Below are positions 1 through 8,570 of a stretch of DNA of 64,000 bases, piece after piece. Origin of the DNA: Oscillospiraceae bacterium (GTDB lineage: Bacteria; Bacillota; Clostridia; Oscillospirales; Oscillospiraceae); contig JAFROD010000017.1 of assembly GCA_017429835.1 (NCBI GenBank), positions 36,797 to 100,796 of the forward strand, read 5' to 3'. Numbering within the stretch: the first letter of the stretch is position 1; each line of letters begins with the position of its first letter. Under the pieces are notes generated by a model that was not told the origin of the DNA, made no database searches, and saw only the letters and a program-made list of their open reading frames with translations. A program made the position numbers and the translations under genes.

Positions 1-83
1 CAAGTCCAATAGAAGTCGGACTTGTACATGTTGTTGATGTGCAGGGTCTCAAGATGTCTTGCAAGTTCTACGGTTTTGCTCAT
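1..83 (-). CDS. ygeW: YgeW-like knotted carbamoyltransferase (5' end only)
   Basis: Only the first 27 codons are in the window; the gene runs off the left edge. It starts at an ATG preceded by GGAGGA at good spacing. The visible N-terminus (MSKTVELARHLETLHINNMY then KSDFYWT) resembles the helical start of YgeW, a knotted-fold relative of aspartate/ornithine carbamoyltransferase. The best support is context: ygeY lies immediately upstream in the same direction, the usual ygeW-ygeY pairing. YgeW would act in the cytoplasm in the anaerobic nitrogen-compound or purine catabolic pathway linked to ygeX/ygeY/ygfK. The gap to ygeY is only about 22 bases, so the two are probably co-transcribed. The call rests on a short N-terminus plus synteny. 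Confidence 0.6.
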   Translation of the reverse strand, partial: MSKTVELARHLETLHINNMYKSDFYWT

Positions 84-105
84 TTGTATATCCTCCGTTA
101 TTGAA

Positions 106-1500
106 TTACTTGATATCGTTGCCGGTGAGTTCCTGACGGAAAGAGGTCGCGGAGCCGTCCTTGTTCTCGGGCTTGTACAGACCGGGAACCGCCGCGTACA
201 GAGCGGCGCAGACGACGAGATCCTGCTTCCAGGTGATCTCATTGGGTGCGTGCGCCTGGGATTCCGCGCCGGGGCCGAAGCCGACGCACGGGATGCCGTA
301 GCGGCCCTGGATGGAAACGCCGTTGGTGGAGAACGTCCACTTGTCGGTCAGCGGGCGCTGACGCTTTTCCTTCGCCTGCTCGTCGGCGTAGAGACGCTCG
401 GTGCCCCACAGTGCGTGGTGCGCGTCGATGAGCGCCTGCACGTGCGGAGCGGACTCCTTGTTGATCCAAGTCGGGAAGAAGCATTCAGTCTCGTAGACGT
501 GGCCGTTCCATGCGGGACGGTCGTACATGTACATGGAGACCTTGACGTCCTTTGCGTACTTCTTGCAGGCGGGCAGGTCTTCGATTTCCTTCAGGCAGGA
601 CTGGTAGGTCTCGCCGGCGGTCATGCGGCGGTCGATGGAGATCGCGCAGGAGTCCGCAACGGCGCAGCGGGAAGGAGAGGTGTAGAAGATCTGGGAGGTG
701 GTGCAGGTTCCGCGGCCGAGGAAGCGCGCGTCTTCATAATGATCGGGGTTGTACTTCGGATCGAGCATCTTGACGAGACCCTTGATCTCCTTGTCGTCGC
801 CGGCGTCGTTCTCGTTGAGGTCGCGAACGTTCAGAATGATCTCCGCCATCTTGTGGATCGCGTTGTCGCCGCGCTCCGGCGCGGAGCCGTGGCAGGAAAT
901 GCCGCGCACGTCGACGCGGATCTCCATTCTGCCGCGATGACCGCGATAGATGCCGCCGTCGGTCGGCTCAGTGGAGATGACGAATTCGATCTTGCTGCGG
1001 GCGTCCTCCGGCCCGTTGAAGTATTCGTTGACGATGGACTGCCAGCACATGCCGTCGCAGTCTTCTTCCTGCACGGAGCCGACAACCATGATCTTATAGC
1101 CCTCGGGGATCAGGTTCAGATCCTTCATGATCTTTGCGCCGTAAGTAGCGGAAGCCATGCCGCCTTCCTGATCGGAGCCGCCGCGGCCGTAGATGATCTC
1201 GTCGGTCTCGTAGCCCTTGTAGGGGTCGGCTTCCCAGTTGTTGATGTTGCCGATGCCAACGGTGTCGATATGGGAGTCGATGGCGATGATCTTGTCGCCG
1301 CTGCCCATCCAGCCGATGACGTTGCCGAGCTTGTCGATTTCAACCTTGTCGTAGCCGAGCTTTTCCATCTCGGCCTTGATACGCATGACGACGCCCTCTT
1401 CTTCGCAGCTCTCGCTGGGGATCGCGATCATGTCGCGAAGGAAACGGCTCATGTCTGCGCGGTAGCCTTGCGCAGCCTTCTTGATTGCTTCAAAATCCAT
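106..1500 (-). CDS. ygeY: YgeY family M20 metallohydrolase
   Basis: A 464-aa cytoplasmic M20-type zinc hydrolase of the YgeY subfamily, linked to selenium and purine metabolism. Start chosen at the ATG at 1500, which has GGAGGG upstream; the open frame continues about 18 codons further but without a ribosome site. Visible motifs are [13 protein letters not shown] near residue 25, the metal-binding DSHIDTVG near residue 76, [13 protein letters not shown] near residue 107, [15 protein letters not shown], and [13 protein letters not shown] in the dimerisation lid. The C-terminus carries [18 protein letters not shown] and HAPNE. All metal ligands of an active M20 enzyme look intact. It probably cleaves an N-acyl or carbamoyl-type intermediate; the exact substrate cannot be read from sequence. 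Confidence 0.9.
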   Translation of the reverse strand: MDFEAIKKAAQGYRADMSRFLRDMIAIPSESCEEEGVVMRIKAEMEKLGYDKVEIDKLGNVIGWMGSGDKIIAIDSHIDTVGIGNINNWEADPYKGYETDEIIYGRGGSDQEGGMASATYGAKIMKDLNLIPEGYKIMVVGSVQEEDCDGMCWQSIVNEYFNGPEDARSKIEFVISTEPTDGGIYRGHRGRMEIRVDVRGISCHGSAPERGDNAIHKMAEIILNVRDLNENDAGDDKEIKGLVKMLDPKYNPDHYEDARFLGRGTCTTSQIFYTSPSRCAVADSCAISIDRRMTAGETYQSCLKEIEDLPACKKYAKDVKVSMYMYDRPAWNGHVYETECFFPTWINKESAPHVQALIDAHHALWGTERLYADEQAKEKRQRPLTDKWTFSTNGVSIQGRYGIPCVGFGPGAESQAHAPNEITWKQDLVVCAALYAAVPGLYKPENKDGSATSFRQELTGNDIK

Positions 1501-1558
1501 GAAATAACCCTCCGTCGTTTGTTTCGTTTCAAACCCGTGTTCATACGGGTACATCTAT

Positions 1559-1586
1559 ATAATATCATAACAATTGCAGATGTCAA
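1559..1586 (-). promoter_or_regulatory. Predicted sigma-A promoter of ygeY-ygeW
   Basis: Read on the minus strand: TTGACA at 1586-1581, a 16-base spacer and TATTAT at 1564-1559, about 60 bases upstream of the ygeY start. The -35 box is a perfect consensus. Confidence 0.65.
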
Positions 1587-1661
1587 ATAATATTTTGGAA
1601 ATACCGTGCATTTGGGTGATGAAAGCATTTTCGTCGTATGAATTTTTTTTGGCGAAAAGAA

Positions 1662-1731
1662 TTGATTTTTTATATAATTATGCTATGATAGAATCAGTTA
1701 AAGTGGAGGGAATCGGATCGTTGACCTCCAC
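1662..1731 (+). promoter_or_regulatory. Predicted promoter and leader hairpin of the PLP-enzyme gene
   Basis: TTGATT at 1662-1667, a 16-base spacer and TATGAT at 1684-1689 form a plausible promoter for the gene at 1855. The leader is about 160 bases long. It contains a GTGGAGG/CCTCCAC hairpin (1703-1709 with 1725-1731). No known riboswitch was recognised in the rest of this divergent intergenic region (1501-1854). Confidence 0.45.
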
Positions 1732-1854
1732 GAACACCGCCGAACGGATCGTACCAGCCCGCATTCCTGCGGCGGCAGCGATCTGCCGGACGGACTGACC
1801 GTATCCGGGCACACACTATATCTTACTTAGACGTAAAAACAGGAGGAAAAAACA

Positions 1855-3330
1855 ATGATTGATCTTCGCATCAACAAGGAAGGCCTTGCGCACAACCTGC
1901 AGAAGGCAAAGGAAAACAACATCATTATCCCGACTTTCGCGCAGATGCAGAATCCCGAGCTGATCCCTGAAAAGATCAAGGCAAAGCTCACCAACGTCGG
2001 TCTGTGGGACGTCAACCCCCTGAACCTGTTCCGTATTACCTGGAAGAACGAGCCAAAGGAATTCGGCGGTCTGTATCAGAAGGTGCCGAACTACATCGAA
2101 TTCCCGTCCGAGCTCACCGGCGTGCCCTGCCGCATCGTCGCAATGGCCGGCAAGTGGTTCCCGACTGGCTGCCATAAGGTCGGCGCTTCCTTCGGCTGCC
2201 TGGTTCCGCGTCTCGTGACCGGTCAGTTTGATGCGACCTATCATCATGCCGTATGGCCGTCCACCGGCAACTACTGCCGCGGCGGCGCGTTCAACTCCAA
2301 GTTGCTGGCTTGCGACTCCGTCGCGATCCTGCCCGCAGAGATGTCCAAGGAGCGTTTCGATTGGCTCAAGAGCATTGCCGGTCAGGTCATCGCGACCCCG
2401 GGCTGCGAGTCCAACGTCAAGGAAATCTTCGACAAGACCTGGGAACTGAAGCAGGATCCGTCCATGATGATCTTCAACCAGTTCGAGGAAATGGGCAACC
2501 CCGTGTGGCACTACAACGTCACCGGCGAGGCACTGGCGACCGTTTACGAGTCCATTAAGCGCGAGGGCGATCAGCTCTTCGGCTGCGCCTTTACCTCCGG
2601 CTCCGCCGGCACCATGTCCGCGGGCGACTACCTCAAGGATCACTATCCCACCGTGAAGGTCGCCGTCGGCGAAGCCCTGCAGTGTCCGACCATCGTGAAC
2701 AACGGCTTCGGCGGCCACCGTATCGAAGGTATCGGCGACAAGCACATTCCGTGGATCCACAACGTGAAGAACACCGACATGGCGATCGCCATCGACGATG
2801 AAGACTCCCAGCGTCTGCTCCGCCTGTTCAATAAGGAAGACGGCAAGAAGTATCTGCTTGAAGTTCTCGGTCTCGATAAGGAGCTGGTCGAGAAGCTGAG
2901 CTGGCTCGGTATCTCCGGCATTGCAAACCTCCTCTGCTGCATCAAGATGGCGAAGTACTACGAGCTGACCGAGCATGACGTCCTCATGACCGTCCTGACC
3001 GACTCTGCCGTGATGTATCAGTCCCGTATCACCGAGCTCGACGAGATGCACGGCGCATACGACGTCCATGAAGCTGCGTTGGATCACAACCTCCACATTC
3101 TCGGCCTCAAGACCGACAACCTCCTGGAGCTGACCTACACCGAACGCAAGAGAGTCCACAACCTCAAGTATTACACCTGGGTCGAGCAGCAGGCGCGCGA
3201 CGTGAAGGATCTGAACGCTCTGTGGTACGACACCAAGGGCACTTGGGACGCCGTTCACGCGCAGGCGAAGGAAATGGACGAGCTCATCAACGAGTTCAAC
3301 GAGGCGACCGGTCTGCTGGCTGCCCTGTAA
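1855..3330 (+). CDS. PLP-dependent enzyme, fold-type II-like, linked to ygeY/ygeW
   Basis: A 491-aa cytoplasmic protein started by ATG behind AGGAGG. The motif GCHKVGASFGC near residue 105 places a lysine as in the Schiff-base lysine of tryptophan synthase-beta/cysteine synthase-like enzymes. The Gly/Ser-rich stretch TSGSAGTMSAGD near residue 248 resembles a phosphate-binding loop. It is longer than ordinary cysteine synthases and does not match the classical diaminopropionate ammonia-lyase YgeX that I remember. Divergent transcription from ygeY/ygeW suggests it handles an amino-acid intermediate of the same pathway, perhaps doing the job of YgeX. That is inference; the substrate is unknown. 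A rho-independent terminator follows directly. Confidence 0.7.
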   Translation: MIDLRINKEGLAHNLQKAKENNIIIPTFAQMQNPELIPEKIKAKLTNVGLWDVNPLNLFRITWKNEPKEFGGLYQKVPNYIEFPSELTGVPCRIVAMAGKWFPTGCHKVGASFGCLVPRLVTGQFDATYHHAVWPSTGNYCRGGAFNSKLLACDSVAILPAEMSKERFDWLKSIAGQVIATPGCESNVKEIFDKTWELKQDPSMMIFNQFEEMGNPVWHYNVTGEALATVYESIKREGDQLFGCAFTSGSAGTMSAGDYLKDHYPTVKVAVGEALQCPTIVNNGFGGHRIEGIGDKHIPWIHNVKNTDMAIAIDDEDSQRLLRLFNKEDGKKYLLEVLGLDKELVEKLSWLGISGIANLLCCIKMAKYYELTEHDVLMTVLTDSAVMYQSRITELDEMHGAYDVHEAALDHNLHILGLKTDNLLELTYTERKRVHNLKYYTWVEQQARDVKDLNALWYDTKGTWDAVHAQAKEMDELINEFNEATGLLAAL

Positions 3331-3526
3331 TTCTTCCCTCGGCATCATTCACGGGGAGGGGACGTCCCTCCCCGTTTTTTTCATCATACTCAACATATAA
3401 AGCTTCTGCATTGATCTGTGCTTGTTTTAACGTTTCACTGGCTGCCCCGAAATTCATCGCTTCCATTTCCGAAAGCGCGTCTGTGATCGCATTAAACAGC
3501 AGGTAATACATTTTTTGATACGCCAT
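3296..3526 (-). CDS. Small helical protein divergent from XRE regulator
   Basis: 76 aa, unrecognised. Start chosen at the ATG at 3526, which has GGAGG directly upstream; the open frame extends 31 codons further into the operator region but without a ribosome site. The first 50 residues look alpha-helical (TDALSEMEAMNFGAASETLK), and small proteins of this sort often sit beside XRE regulators in Firmicutes. The last 20 or so codons read back through the terminator of the convergent PLP-enzyme gene and end 35 bases inside it. The C-terminus is low complexity and may be non-conserved. It is transcribed divergently from the regulator at 3618 and shares its operators. Confidence 0.55.
   Translation of the reverse strand: MAYQKMYYLLFNAITDALSEMEAMNFGAASETLKQAQINAEALYVEYDEKNGEGRPLPVNDAEGRITGQPADRSPR
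3351..3381 (+). terminator. Rho-independent terminator after PLP-enzyme gene
   Basis: A 10-bp stem ACGGGGAGGG/CCCTCCCCGT (3351-3360 with 3366-3375) is followed by a run of T. Confidence 0.85.
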
Positions 3527-3551
3527 GTCATTCACCTCCACAGCATATTTT

Positions 3552-3591
3552 AGAACAAATTGGTCAGAATGTAAATAGACCAAATTGTTCT
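3552..3591. promoter_or_regulatory. Twin operator-like palindromes between divergent small genes
   Basis: Two 13-base near-palindromes, GAACAAATTGGTC (3553-3565) and GACCAAATTGTTC (3578-3590), are arranged as an inverted pair with centres 25 bases apart. Both fit GAnCAAnTTGnTC. Location between the XRE gene and its divergent neighbour suggests autoregulatory operator sites. Confidence 0.65.
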
Positions 3592-3617
3592 TGATATGAT
3601 TCCTTTGGTGATGAAAC

Positions 3618-3860
3618 ATGCGTTATCAAAGAATCCGTGATCTACGGGAAGACAACGATCTGACGCAAGCACAGGTTGCGGAGTATCTCGGGGTAGGGCA
3701 GAGAGCCTACGCCTATTATGAAAACGGTGAGAGAATGCTTCCGTCGGAAGCGCTCTGCACGCTTGCACAGCTCTATCATGTCAGCACGGATTACTTGCTG
3801 GGGCTGACAGATGTGAAGAAGCCATATCCGACCGGGAAGATGGCTACAAGAATCCCATAG
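3618..3860 (+). CDS. XRE-family helix-turn-helix regulator
   Basis: An 80-aa DNA-binding protein made of a single HTH_3 domain. The recognisable run is IRDLREDNDLTQAQVAEYLG followed by VGQRAYAYYENGERMLPSEAL and STDYLLGLTD. The length is that of a minimal Cro/CI-type repressor with no effector domain. It starts 27 bases after the twin palindromes at 3553-3590, so it probably represses itself and the divergent gene at 3526. It ends 21 bases before the threonine synthase-like gene, so read-through into that gene is possible. Confidence 0.85.
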   Translation: MRYQRIRDLREDNDLTQAQVAEYLGVGQRAYAYYENGERMLPSEALCTLAQLYHVSTDYLLGLTDVKKPYPTGKMATRIP

Positions 3861-3881
3861 GAATTGAAGGAGAGTAGTATT

Positions 3882-5129
3882 ATGCGTAACGTAAAATGCG
3901 CCCGCTGCGTCAAGTGCGGCAGGGAATACGAGGCGGTGCCGAATCTGACCAACTGCGCCTGCGGCGGCATTCTGGACATTATCTACGACTATGATTACAT
4001 CAAGACCGTCCTGACGAAGGAAAAGATGGCGGCGCGGAAGAACAACACCATGTGGCGTTACCGCGAGCTGCTGCCGATCGAAGAGACCACGCCGGATACG
4101 CCCCTGCGCGTCGGCTGGTCGCCGCTGTACGAGGCGGATCGGCTGGCGAAGGTGCTCGGCATAAAGAAGCTGTGGATTAAGGATGACGGGCAGAACCCGA
4201 CCGCTTCTCTAAAAGACCGCGCATCAGCCATGGCGGTCGCCAAGGCGCAGGAAGCCGGTGCGAAGGTCATCGCCTGCTCCTCCACCGGCAACGCCGCCTC
4301 CTCGCTGGCGGGCAACGCCGCGGCTGCGGGCCTGAAGACCTATATCTTCGTTCCCGCCCGCGCCCCGAAGGGCAAGGTCGCGCAGCTCATGACCTTCGGC
4401 GCGAACGTCGTTTCTGTGCAGGGCAATTACGAAGAGACCTTCGAGCTGTCCAAGGCGGCAATCGACAAGTGGGGCTGGTATAACCGCAACGCGGCGATCA
4501 ACCCTTATCTGTCCGAAGGCAAGAAGACCGTTTCTCTCGAAATCGCGGAACAGCTCGATTGGAAGATGCCGGACTATCTGGCAATCTCCGTCGGCGACGG
4601 CTGCACGATCGCGGGCGTCTGGAAGGGTCTGAAGGATCTGTATGCGATCGGCTTTATCGACAAGCTGCCGCGTCTCATCTCCGCACAGGCGGAGGGCTGC
4701 CATCCGATCAACCGCGCGATCGCTAATAACGAGCCGTGGTATCCGATGGAGGAGAACACCATCGCCGACTCCATCGCCGTCGGCGTGCCGCGCAACGCGG
4801 ACAAGGCGCTGAACGCGATCCGCGAGTCCAACGGCATCGTCGTCAACGTGACGGACGAGGAGATCATGGCGGCACAGAAGCTGGTCGGCATGACCTGCGG
4901 CGTCTTCGGCGAGCCTGCCGGCGTGACCGGCGCGGCAGGCCTGAAAAAGCTTTGCGAGCAGGGCGTGATCGGCGAGAACGACACCGTCGTTTCCGTCATT
5001 ACCGGCAACGGTCTGAAGGACGTCGCCAACGCGATCAAGGCGTGCGGCGATCCGATGAGCTGCCCGAACGACATGGAGCAGCTTCTCAAGGTCTTTGCCG
5101 ACAACGGCATCGACCCCGACAAAGCATAA
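3882..5129 (+). CDS. thrC: Threonine synthase or threonine synthase-like PLP enzyme
   Basis: 415 aa. Start chosen at ATG 3882, six bases after AAGGAGAG; an upstream in-frame codon at 3864 lacks a ribosome site. The N-terminus has a Cys-rich ribbon (CARCVKCG then NCACGG) typical of long threonine synthases. The Schiff-base lysine lies in NPTASLKDRAS near residue 105. CSSTGNAASSLAG and VGDGCTIAG are cofactor-binding segments. The family converts O-phosphohomoserine to threonine. Location beside ygeY/ygeW and a second PLP enzyme, away from other threonine genes, leaves open a catabolic lyase role for this copy. A bidirectional terminator follows. Confidence 0.8.
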   Translation: MRNVKCARCVKCGREYEAVPNLTNCACGGILDIIYDYDYIKTVLTKEKMAARKNNTMWRYRELLPIEETTPDTPLRVGWSPLYEADRLAKVLGIKKLWIKDDGQNPTASLKDRASAMAVAKAQEAGAKVIACSSTGNAASSLAGNAAAAGLKTYIFVPARAPKGKVAQLMTFGANVVSVQGNYEETFELSKAAIDKWGWYNRNAAINPYLSEGKKTVSLEIAEQLDWKMPDYLAISVGDGCTIAGVWKGLKDLYAIGFIDKLPRLISAQAEGCHPINRAIANNEPWYPMEENTIADSIAVGVPRNADKALNAIRESNGIVVNVTDEEIMAAQKLVGMTCGVFGEPAGVTGAAGLKKLCEQGVIGENDTVVSVITGNGLKDVANAIKACGDPMSCPNDMEQLLKVFADNGIDPDKA

Positions 5130-5138
5130 GAATTGAAC

Positions 5139-5181
5139 CAAAAAACGCGTTCCGAAGCGGGTGCTTCGGAACGCGTTTTTT
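5139..5181. terminator. Bidirectional terminator
   Basis: A 16-bp stem (5142-5157 with 5163-5178; core ACGCGTTCCGAAGC) has A-rich left and T-rich right flanks. It serves both thrC on the plus strand and the end of the minus-strand surface operon. Confidence 0.9.
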
Positions 5182-5186
5182 GATAT

Positions 5187-5720
5187 TCAGGATACGCCGG
5201 TTACGATCTCCATGCTCCCGTCACGGTAGGTGTAGACGGTGAAGCCGTCATAATACAGCGTCCCGATTTGTCCGACCACTCTGCCGTCTGGTGTGTCGCC
5301 TAAGTGAACGTCCTGATAGGAGCTGCCGTAGGGCGGATACCCGATCAGACCGTACAGAATGGATACTTCCGCATTGACGCATAGTCGCGCATAGCTGCGC
5401 AGTTCGTCAAGCGACTGTGATTCTGCTTCTGTTTCGGTCGGCATTGATTCCGTGCTGGGCGGCTGCGTCAGTTCGGAGAGCTGGCGGGTCTCGGCGTTTG
5501 GCTCCGTCGGAGCTTCCACAGACGCGTCTTGCTGCTGGGTGGGAAGGGTTCTCTTTTCTTCTGTTGCTGCAGTCGCTTCGCTCTGTTCCGTAGATGCAAC
5601 CGTTTCTACCGTGTCTAGAATGACGGCGGTCATTTCCGGCGCGTCGTCTGAATCGCATGCGGCAAGGATACCGCAGATCATGAGACAGACGAGCAAAAGC
5701 CTGAGTGCGCTTCTTTTCAT
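5187..5720 (-). CDS. Lipoprotein with C-terminal GFTVYTYR domain
   Basis: 177 aa, last gene of the surface operon. A signal peptide ends in the lipobox LAAC, so the product should be lipid-anchored outside the membrane. Residues about 35-105 are a Thr/Glu/Ser/Gln-rich linker. The folded C-terminal part ends with LYYDGFTVYTYRDGS, a motif shared with the lipoproteins at 11633 and 17233 and more loosely with 16712. All four therefore appear to be paralogues spread through one operon. The function is unknown. The fold could be SmpA/BamE-like (short beta-rich, G-x-P motif), but that is a guess. Confidence 0.75.
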   Translation of the reverse strand: MKRSALRLLLVCLMICGILAACDSDDAPEMTAVILDTVETVASTEQSEATAATEEKRTLPTQQQDASVEAPTEPNAETRQLSELTQPPSTESMPTETEAESQSLDELRSYARLCVNAEVSILYGLIGYPPYGSSYQDVHLGDTPDGRVVGQIGTLYYDGFTVYTYRDGSMEIVTGVS

Positions 5721-5735
5721 TATGGCGACCTCCTG

Positions 5736-7100
5736 TTAGTTGAGAATCTCCTGGGAAATGATAAGCTTTCCGTTTTGAAGGAACATGATCTGCAGTGAAG
5801 CGGGCTGCTCGGGCAGGTATGCGGTAAACGGGTATTCGCCGCTTCCCGCAGGAGAAGCTTCATACACCGTGCCGTCGCAGACGAGAAATACCGGAGAGTT
5901 CGTATCGGGGGCGCAGCGCAGATTGCCGGAGCAGCGTACCGTGCCGTTTTCCGCCGGCGAGAACGAGCAGGTGAACCGCAAGGACGGCTCACGGACGTCC
6001 GGCAGAGGGATTTCCCGCACCGGCGCAGGAAGATACTGCGGCGCGTTTTGCGCGAGCCGGGCAATATTGCGCTCCACGATCTCAATCACGAGCGTATCCG
6101 CGTCCTCCGTGCCGAGCAGAGAAAGATCATAGGGCATGGCGCGAGAGAAGCAGGCTGCGCCGAAGCTTTCCGCCATGAACGGATACAGGGTGTTGCCGAA
6201 GGAGTCGCGGAACATCAGAAGTCTTCCGTTTTGACCGGAGCAGCACGTATTGATCTTCTGATCTTCAGCACTGCGGATCGGGCGGTCATAGCTGAACTGC
6301 CAGCTCCAATCGGGATAGAACTGCACGTCCTTTTCCGTGCCGGCAGGGAAGAGCATCTGATAAAGATCGGCGTCGTGATCCTCCGCGGCGGTGAAGTGAT
6401 CGGGCGCATAAAAGCGCGCAGCATTCATTCCGAGCGCGTCGAGGATCGTATCGTGCGCCAGCGCAGCGCCGAGGTTGTTCCAGTGCGAATCGAGCCGCTG
6501 ATACAGGACGCGATCTTCTGCGCAAAACGCCGCTTCCAGATCGACGTACCGTACGCCCTCTGAGCGCAGCGCATCATAGAGCCGCTCCGCGTTGCCGGAA
6601 ACGTCGGAACGGAGATAACGATCCGGCATGGATTCGGGGTAGAGTGTGTTTTTGTTCGGCGCAACGGTAAAAAGGAAGTCGGCGTTTTGCTCCCTCGCGT
6701 ATTCCTGCACCAGCGCAAGGCAGTGCGCGGCAGCCCAGATCTCGCGGTCGGAGAGCAGGTTTTGTCCCTGGTAATCTTCGAGCGTGGACTTGTAATAGAG
6801 CCAGCCGTCCTTGCCGAGAATGACGTTTTCCTCCGCAGATTCACCGAACAGCGCGGCTTCCAGCACTGCGTTGACCGTGATCAGCTCCTGTCGTGATGCA
6901 AAGTGATCGGCAAAGTAGTCGCTCGTATCGTTCAAAAAGCTCGCGTTGAACGCTCCGCCCTTGGTCAGAGCAGGGAGCGGAGCTGATTTTTCATTTGCCG
7001 CAGCAGCGGAAGGCCCCGCGATCGCCATGCCGACGAGCGGCCATAGGCACATCAGCAGGAAAACGCCGAGGAACAGAATGAATCCATAGTTTTTCTTCAT
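5736..7100 (-). CDS. AlgJ/AlgX-like SGNH acetyltransferase partner (DHHW-type)
   Basis: 454 aa with an N-terminal signal anchor (FILFLGVFLLMCLWPLVGMA). Visible features are GKDGWLYY near residue 100, the catalytic-type DSHWNNLGAALAHD near residue 205 and MFRDSFGNTLYPF near residue 300. These match the AlgJ/AlgX/DHHW family, whose members move acyl groups onto exported polysaccharides outside the membrane. It follows the MBOAT gene by 12 bases, the usual AlgI-AlgJ pairing: the MBOAT protein passes the acyl group across the membrane and this protein transfers it. The C-terminal third (residues about 360-454) looks like an extra beta domain. Start at ATG with GGAGG upstream. Confidence 0.85.
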   Translation of the reverse strand: MKKNYGFILFLGVFLLMCLWPLVGMAIAGPSAAAANEKSAPLPALTKGGAFNASFLNDTSDYFADHFASRQELITVNAVLEAALFGESAEENVILGKDGWLYYKSTLEDYQGQNLLSDREIWAAAHCLALVQEYAREQNADFLFTVAPNKNTLYPESMPDRYLRSDVSGNAERLYDALRSEGVRYVDLEAAFCAEDRVLYQRLDSHWNNLGAALAHDTILDALGMNAARFYAPDHFTAAEDHDADLYQMLFPAGTEKDVQFYPDWSWQFSYDRPIRSAEDQKINTCCSGQNGRLLMFRDSFGNTLYPFMAESFGAACFSRAMPYDLSLLGTEDADTLVIEIVERNIARLAQNAPQYLPAPVREIPLPDVREPSLRFTCSFSPAENGTVRCSGNLRCAPDTNSPVFLVCDGTVYEASPAGSGEYPFTAYLPEQPASLQIMFLQNGKLIISQEILN

Positions 7101-7112
7101 ACCTGCACCCTC

Positions 7113-8504
7113 CTAAAACCGAAAATAGATGAAGGGGTTGAAGGAAGCTGCGGCAAGACGCAGCATACAAAGCGCAAAGAGCGCCAATACGCCGATATAA
7201 GCGGCTGTCTGAAGCGACCGTTTCTGTTCCGCCCATGCAGTCAGCCTGCGCTGCAGCCCCGTGGAGAGCAGAATGCCGACTGCCGCGGCAGCAACGACCT
7301 TCCAGGTCAGGACTTCACGCAGCAGCAGCGTCGCTTCACGCGAAGCGCCCCAACCGGTAAACAGGCTGCCGATCATGGAAACCGCCTGCGCGATACCGTC
7401 CGCGCGGAAGAGCATAAAGCCGAGCACGACAATAAGCAACGTATAGATATGACCGAAAACCGTGCCGGAGAGCTTTTTGAGCGGCGTGACGCGCTCCACG
7501 ACAGACCAAAGCCCGTGCCACAGTCCCCAGAGGACGAACGTCCAGCTCGCGCCGTGCCAAAGCCCCGTGAGGAAAAAGACGATCAGAATGTTCCGGCAGG
7601 TGCGCGCAAGTCCCTTTCGATTGCCGCCGAGCGGGATATAGAGATACTCCCGGAACCAAGAGGAAAGAGAGACGTGCCAGCGCCGCCAGAATTCCTGAAT
7701 CGTGCTTGCAGTATAGGGGTGATCGAAGTTTTCCAAAAAATGAAACCCGAACATCCTGCCCATGCCGATCGCCATGTCGCTGTAGCCGCTGAAATCGAAA
7801 TAGATCTGCATGGCGTAGCAAAGACCGCCGATCAGTGAGAGTCTCGCGTCGCAAAGCGCGCTGTTTGCATAGATCGCGTCGACCGCGACTGCCAGCAGGT
7901 CGGCAAGCAGGAGCTTCTTCGACAGACCGACGATGAATCTGCGGCAGCCCGCCGCCATATCCTCTATGGACGCGCTGCGTTGGCGAATCTGCTGCGCGAC
8001 GTCGTGATACTTGACGATCGGGCCGGCAATGAGCTGCGGGAAAAAGGAGATGTAAAGCAGCAGCTCCCAAAAGCTGCGCGTGCCGACCTCGCCGTCGCGG
8101 TAGACGTCCAGCGTGTAGGACATGCCCTGAAAGGTAAAGAAGGAAATGCCGATCGGAAGGGCGAGTCCTGCAAGGGGAAGGGACAGTCCGAACAGATTGT
8201 TGATACTTCCCGTAAAAAAGTCAAGATACTTGAAAACGACAAGCGCGCCCAAGTTGAGGATCAGCGCAAGGATCAAAACCTCCCGTTTTTGCCGTACCTG
8301 CCGCTGAAACAACAGTCCGGCGAGGTAATTGACTGCCACAACTGCCAGCAAAAGCGGCAGATGCACAAGCGAGCCTGCGCTGTAAAAGAGCAGGCTTGCC
8401 GCAATCAGCATCGCGTTCCTGCACCGCTGATTCCGAATGATACAGTGCAGCAGGAACACGATCGGTAAAAAGGCGAATACAAACGCCGCGCTGCTGAATG
8501 CCAT
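7113..8504 (-). CDS. MBOAT family O-acyltransferase (AlgI-like)
   Basis: 463-aa polytopic membrane protein. Diagnostic segments are LPIGISFFTFQGMSYTLDVY, the PQLIAGPIVKY loop, DFSGYSDMAIGMGRMFGF, EFWRRWHVSLSSWFREYLYI and GLWHGASWTF with the conserved MBOAT histidine. It should transfer acetyl or another acyl group from a cytoplasmic donor to the exported AlgJ-like protein encoded just downstream. The target is probably a wall polymer or capsule, but this cannot be told from sequence. The ribosome site before its ATG is weak; a 14-codon mini-ORF with a strong site ends 6 bases upstream, so translational coupling is possible. Confidence 0.92.
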   Translation of the reverse strand: MAFSSAAFVFAFLPIVFLLHCIIRNQRCRNAMLIAASLLFYSAGSLVHLPLLLAVVAVNYLAGLLFQRQVRQKREVLILALILNLGALVVFKYLDFFTGSINNLFGLSLPLAGLALPIGISFFTFQGMSYTLDVYRDGEVGTRSFWELLLYISFFPQLIAGPIVKYHDVAQQIRQRSASIEDMAAGCRRFIVGLSKKLLLADLLAVAVDAIYANSALCDARLSLIGGLCYAMQIYFDFSGYSDMAIGMGRMFGFHFLENFDHPYTASTIQEFWRRWHVSLSSWFREYLYIPLGGNRKGLARTCRNILIVFFLTGLWHGASWTFVLWGLWHGLWSVVERVTPLKKLSGTVFGHIYTLLIVVLGFMLFRADGIAQAVSMIGSLFTGWGASREATLLLREVLTWKVVAAAAVGILLSTGLQRRLTAWAEQKRSLQTAAYIGVLALFALCMLRLAAASFNPFIYFRF

Positions 8505-8510
8505 ACGCGC

Positions 8511-8555
8511 TTATTTCCGGCAGCGGCAGGGCGCTTCGCTGTTGATGTTCTTCAT
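8511..8555 (-). CDS. Possible 14-aa leader/coupling mini-ORF
   Basis: ATG to TAA encodes MKNINSEAPCRCRK. It starts behind GAGGAG at good spacing and stops 6 bases before the MBOAT start, which lacks a good site of its own. This is too short to recognise as a family. The arrangement fits a translational-coupling peptide; it could also be chance. Confidence 0.35.
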   Translation of the reverse strand: MKNINSEAPCRCRK

Positions 8556-8570
8556 AACTCTGCTCCTCAA

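Noticed and set aside
22..1590. A 522-codon plus-strand frame over ygeY.
   Set aside because: Shadow of ygeY. The minus strand carries the M20 metal motifs and a good ribosome site.
1816..3348. A 510-codon minus-strand frame over the PLP enzyme.
   Set aside because: Shadow frame; the plus-strand protein has cofactor motifs, a ribosome site and a terminator.
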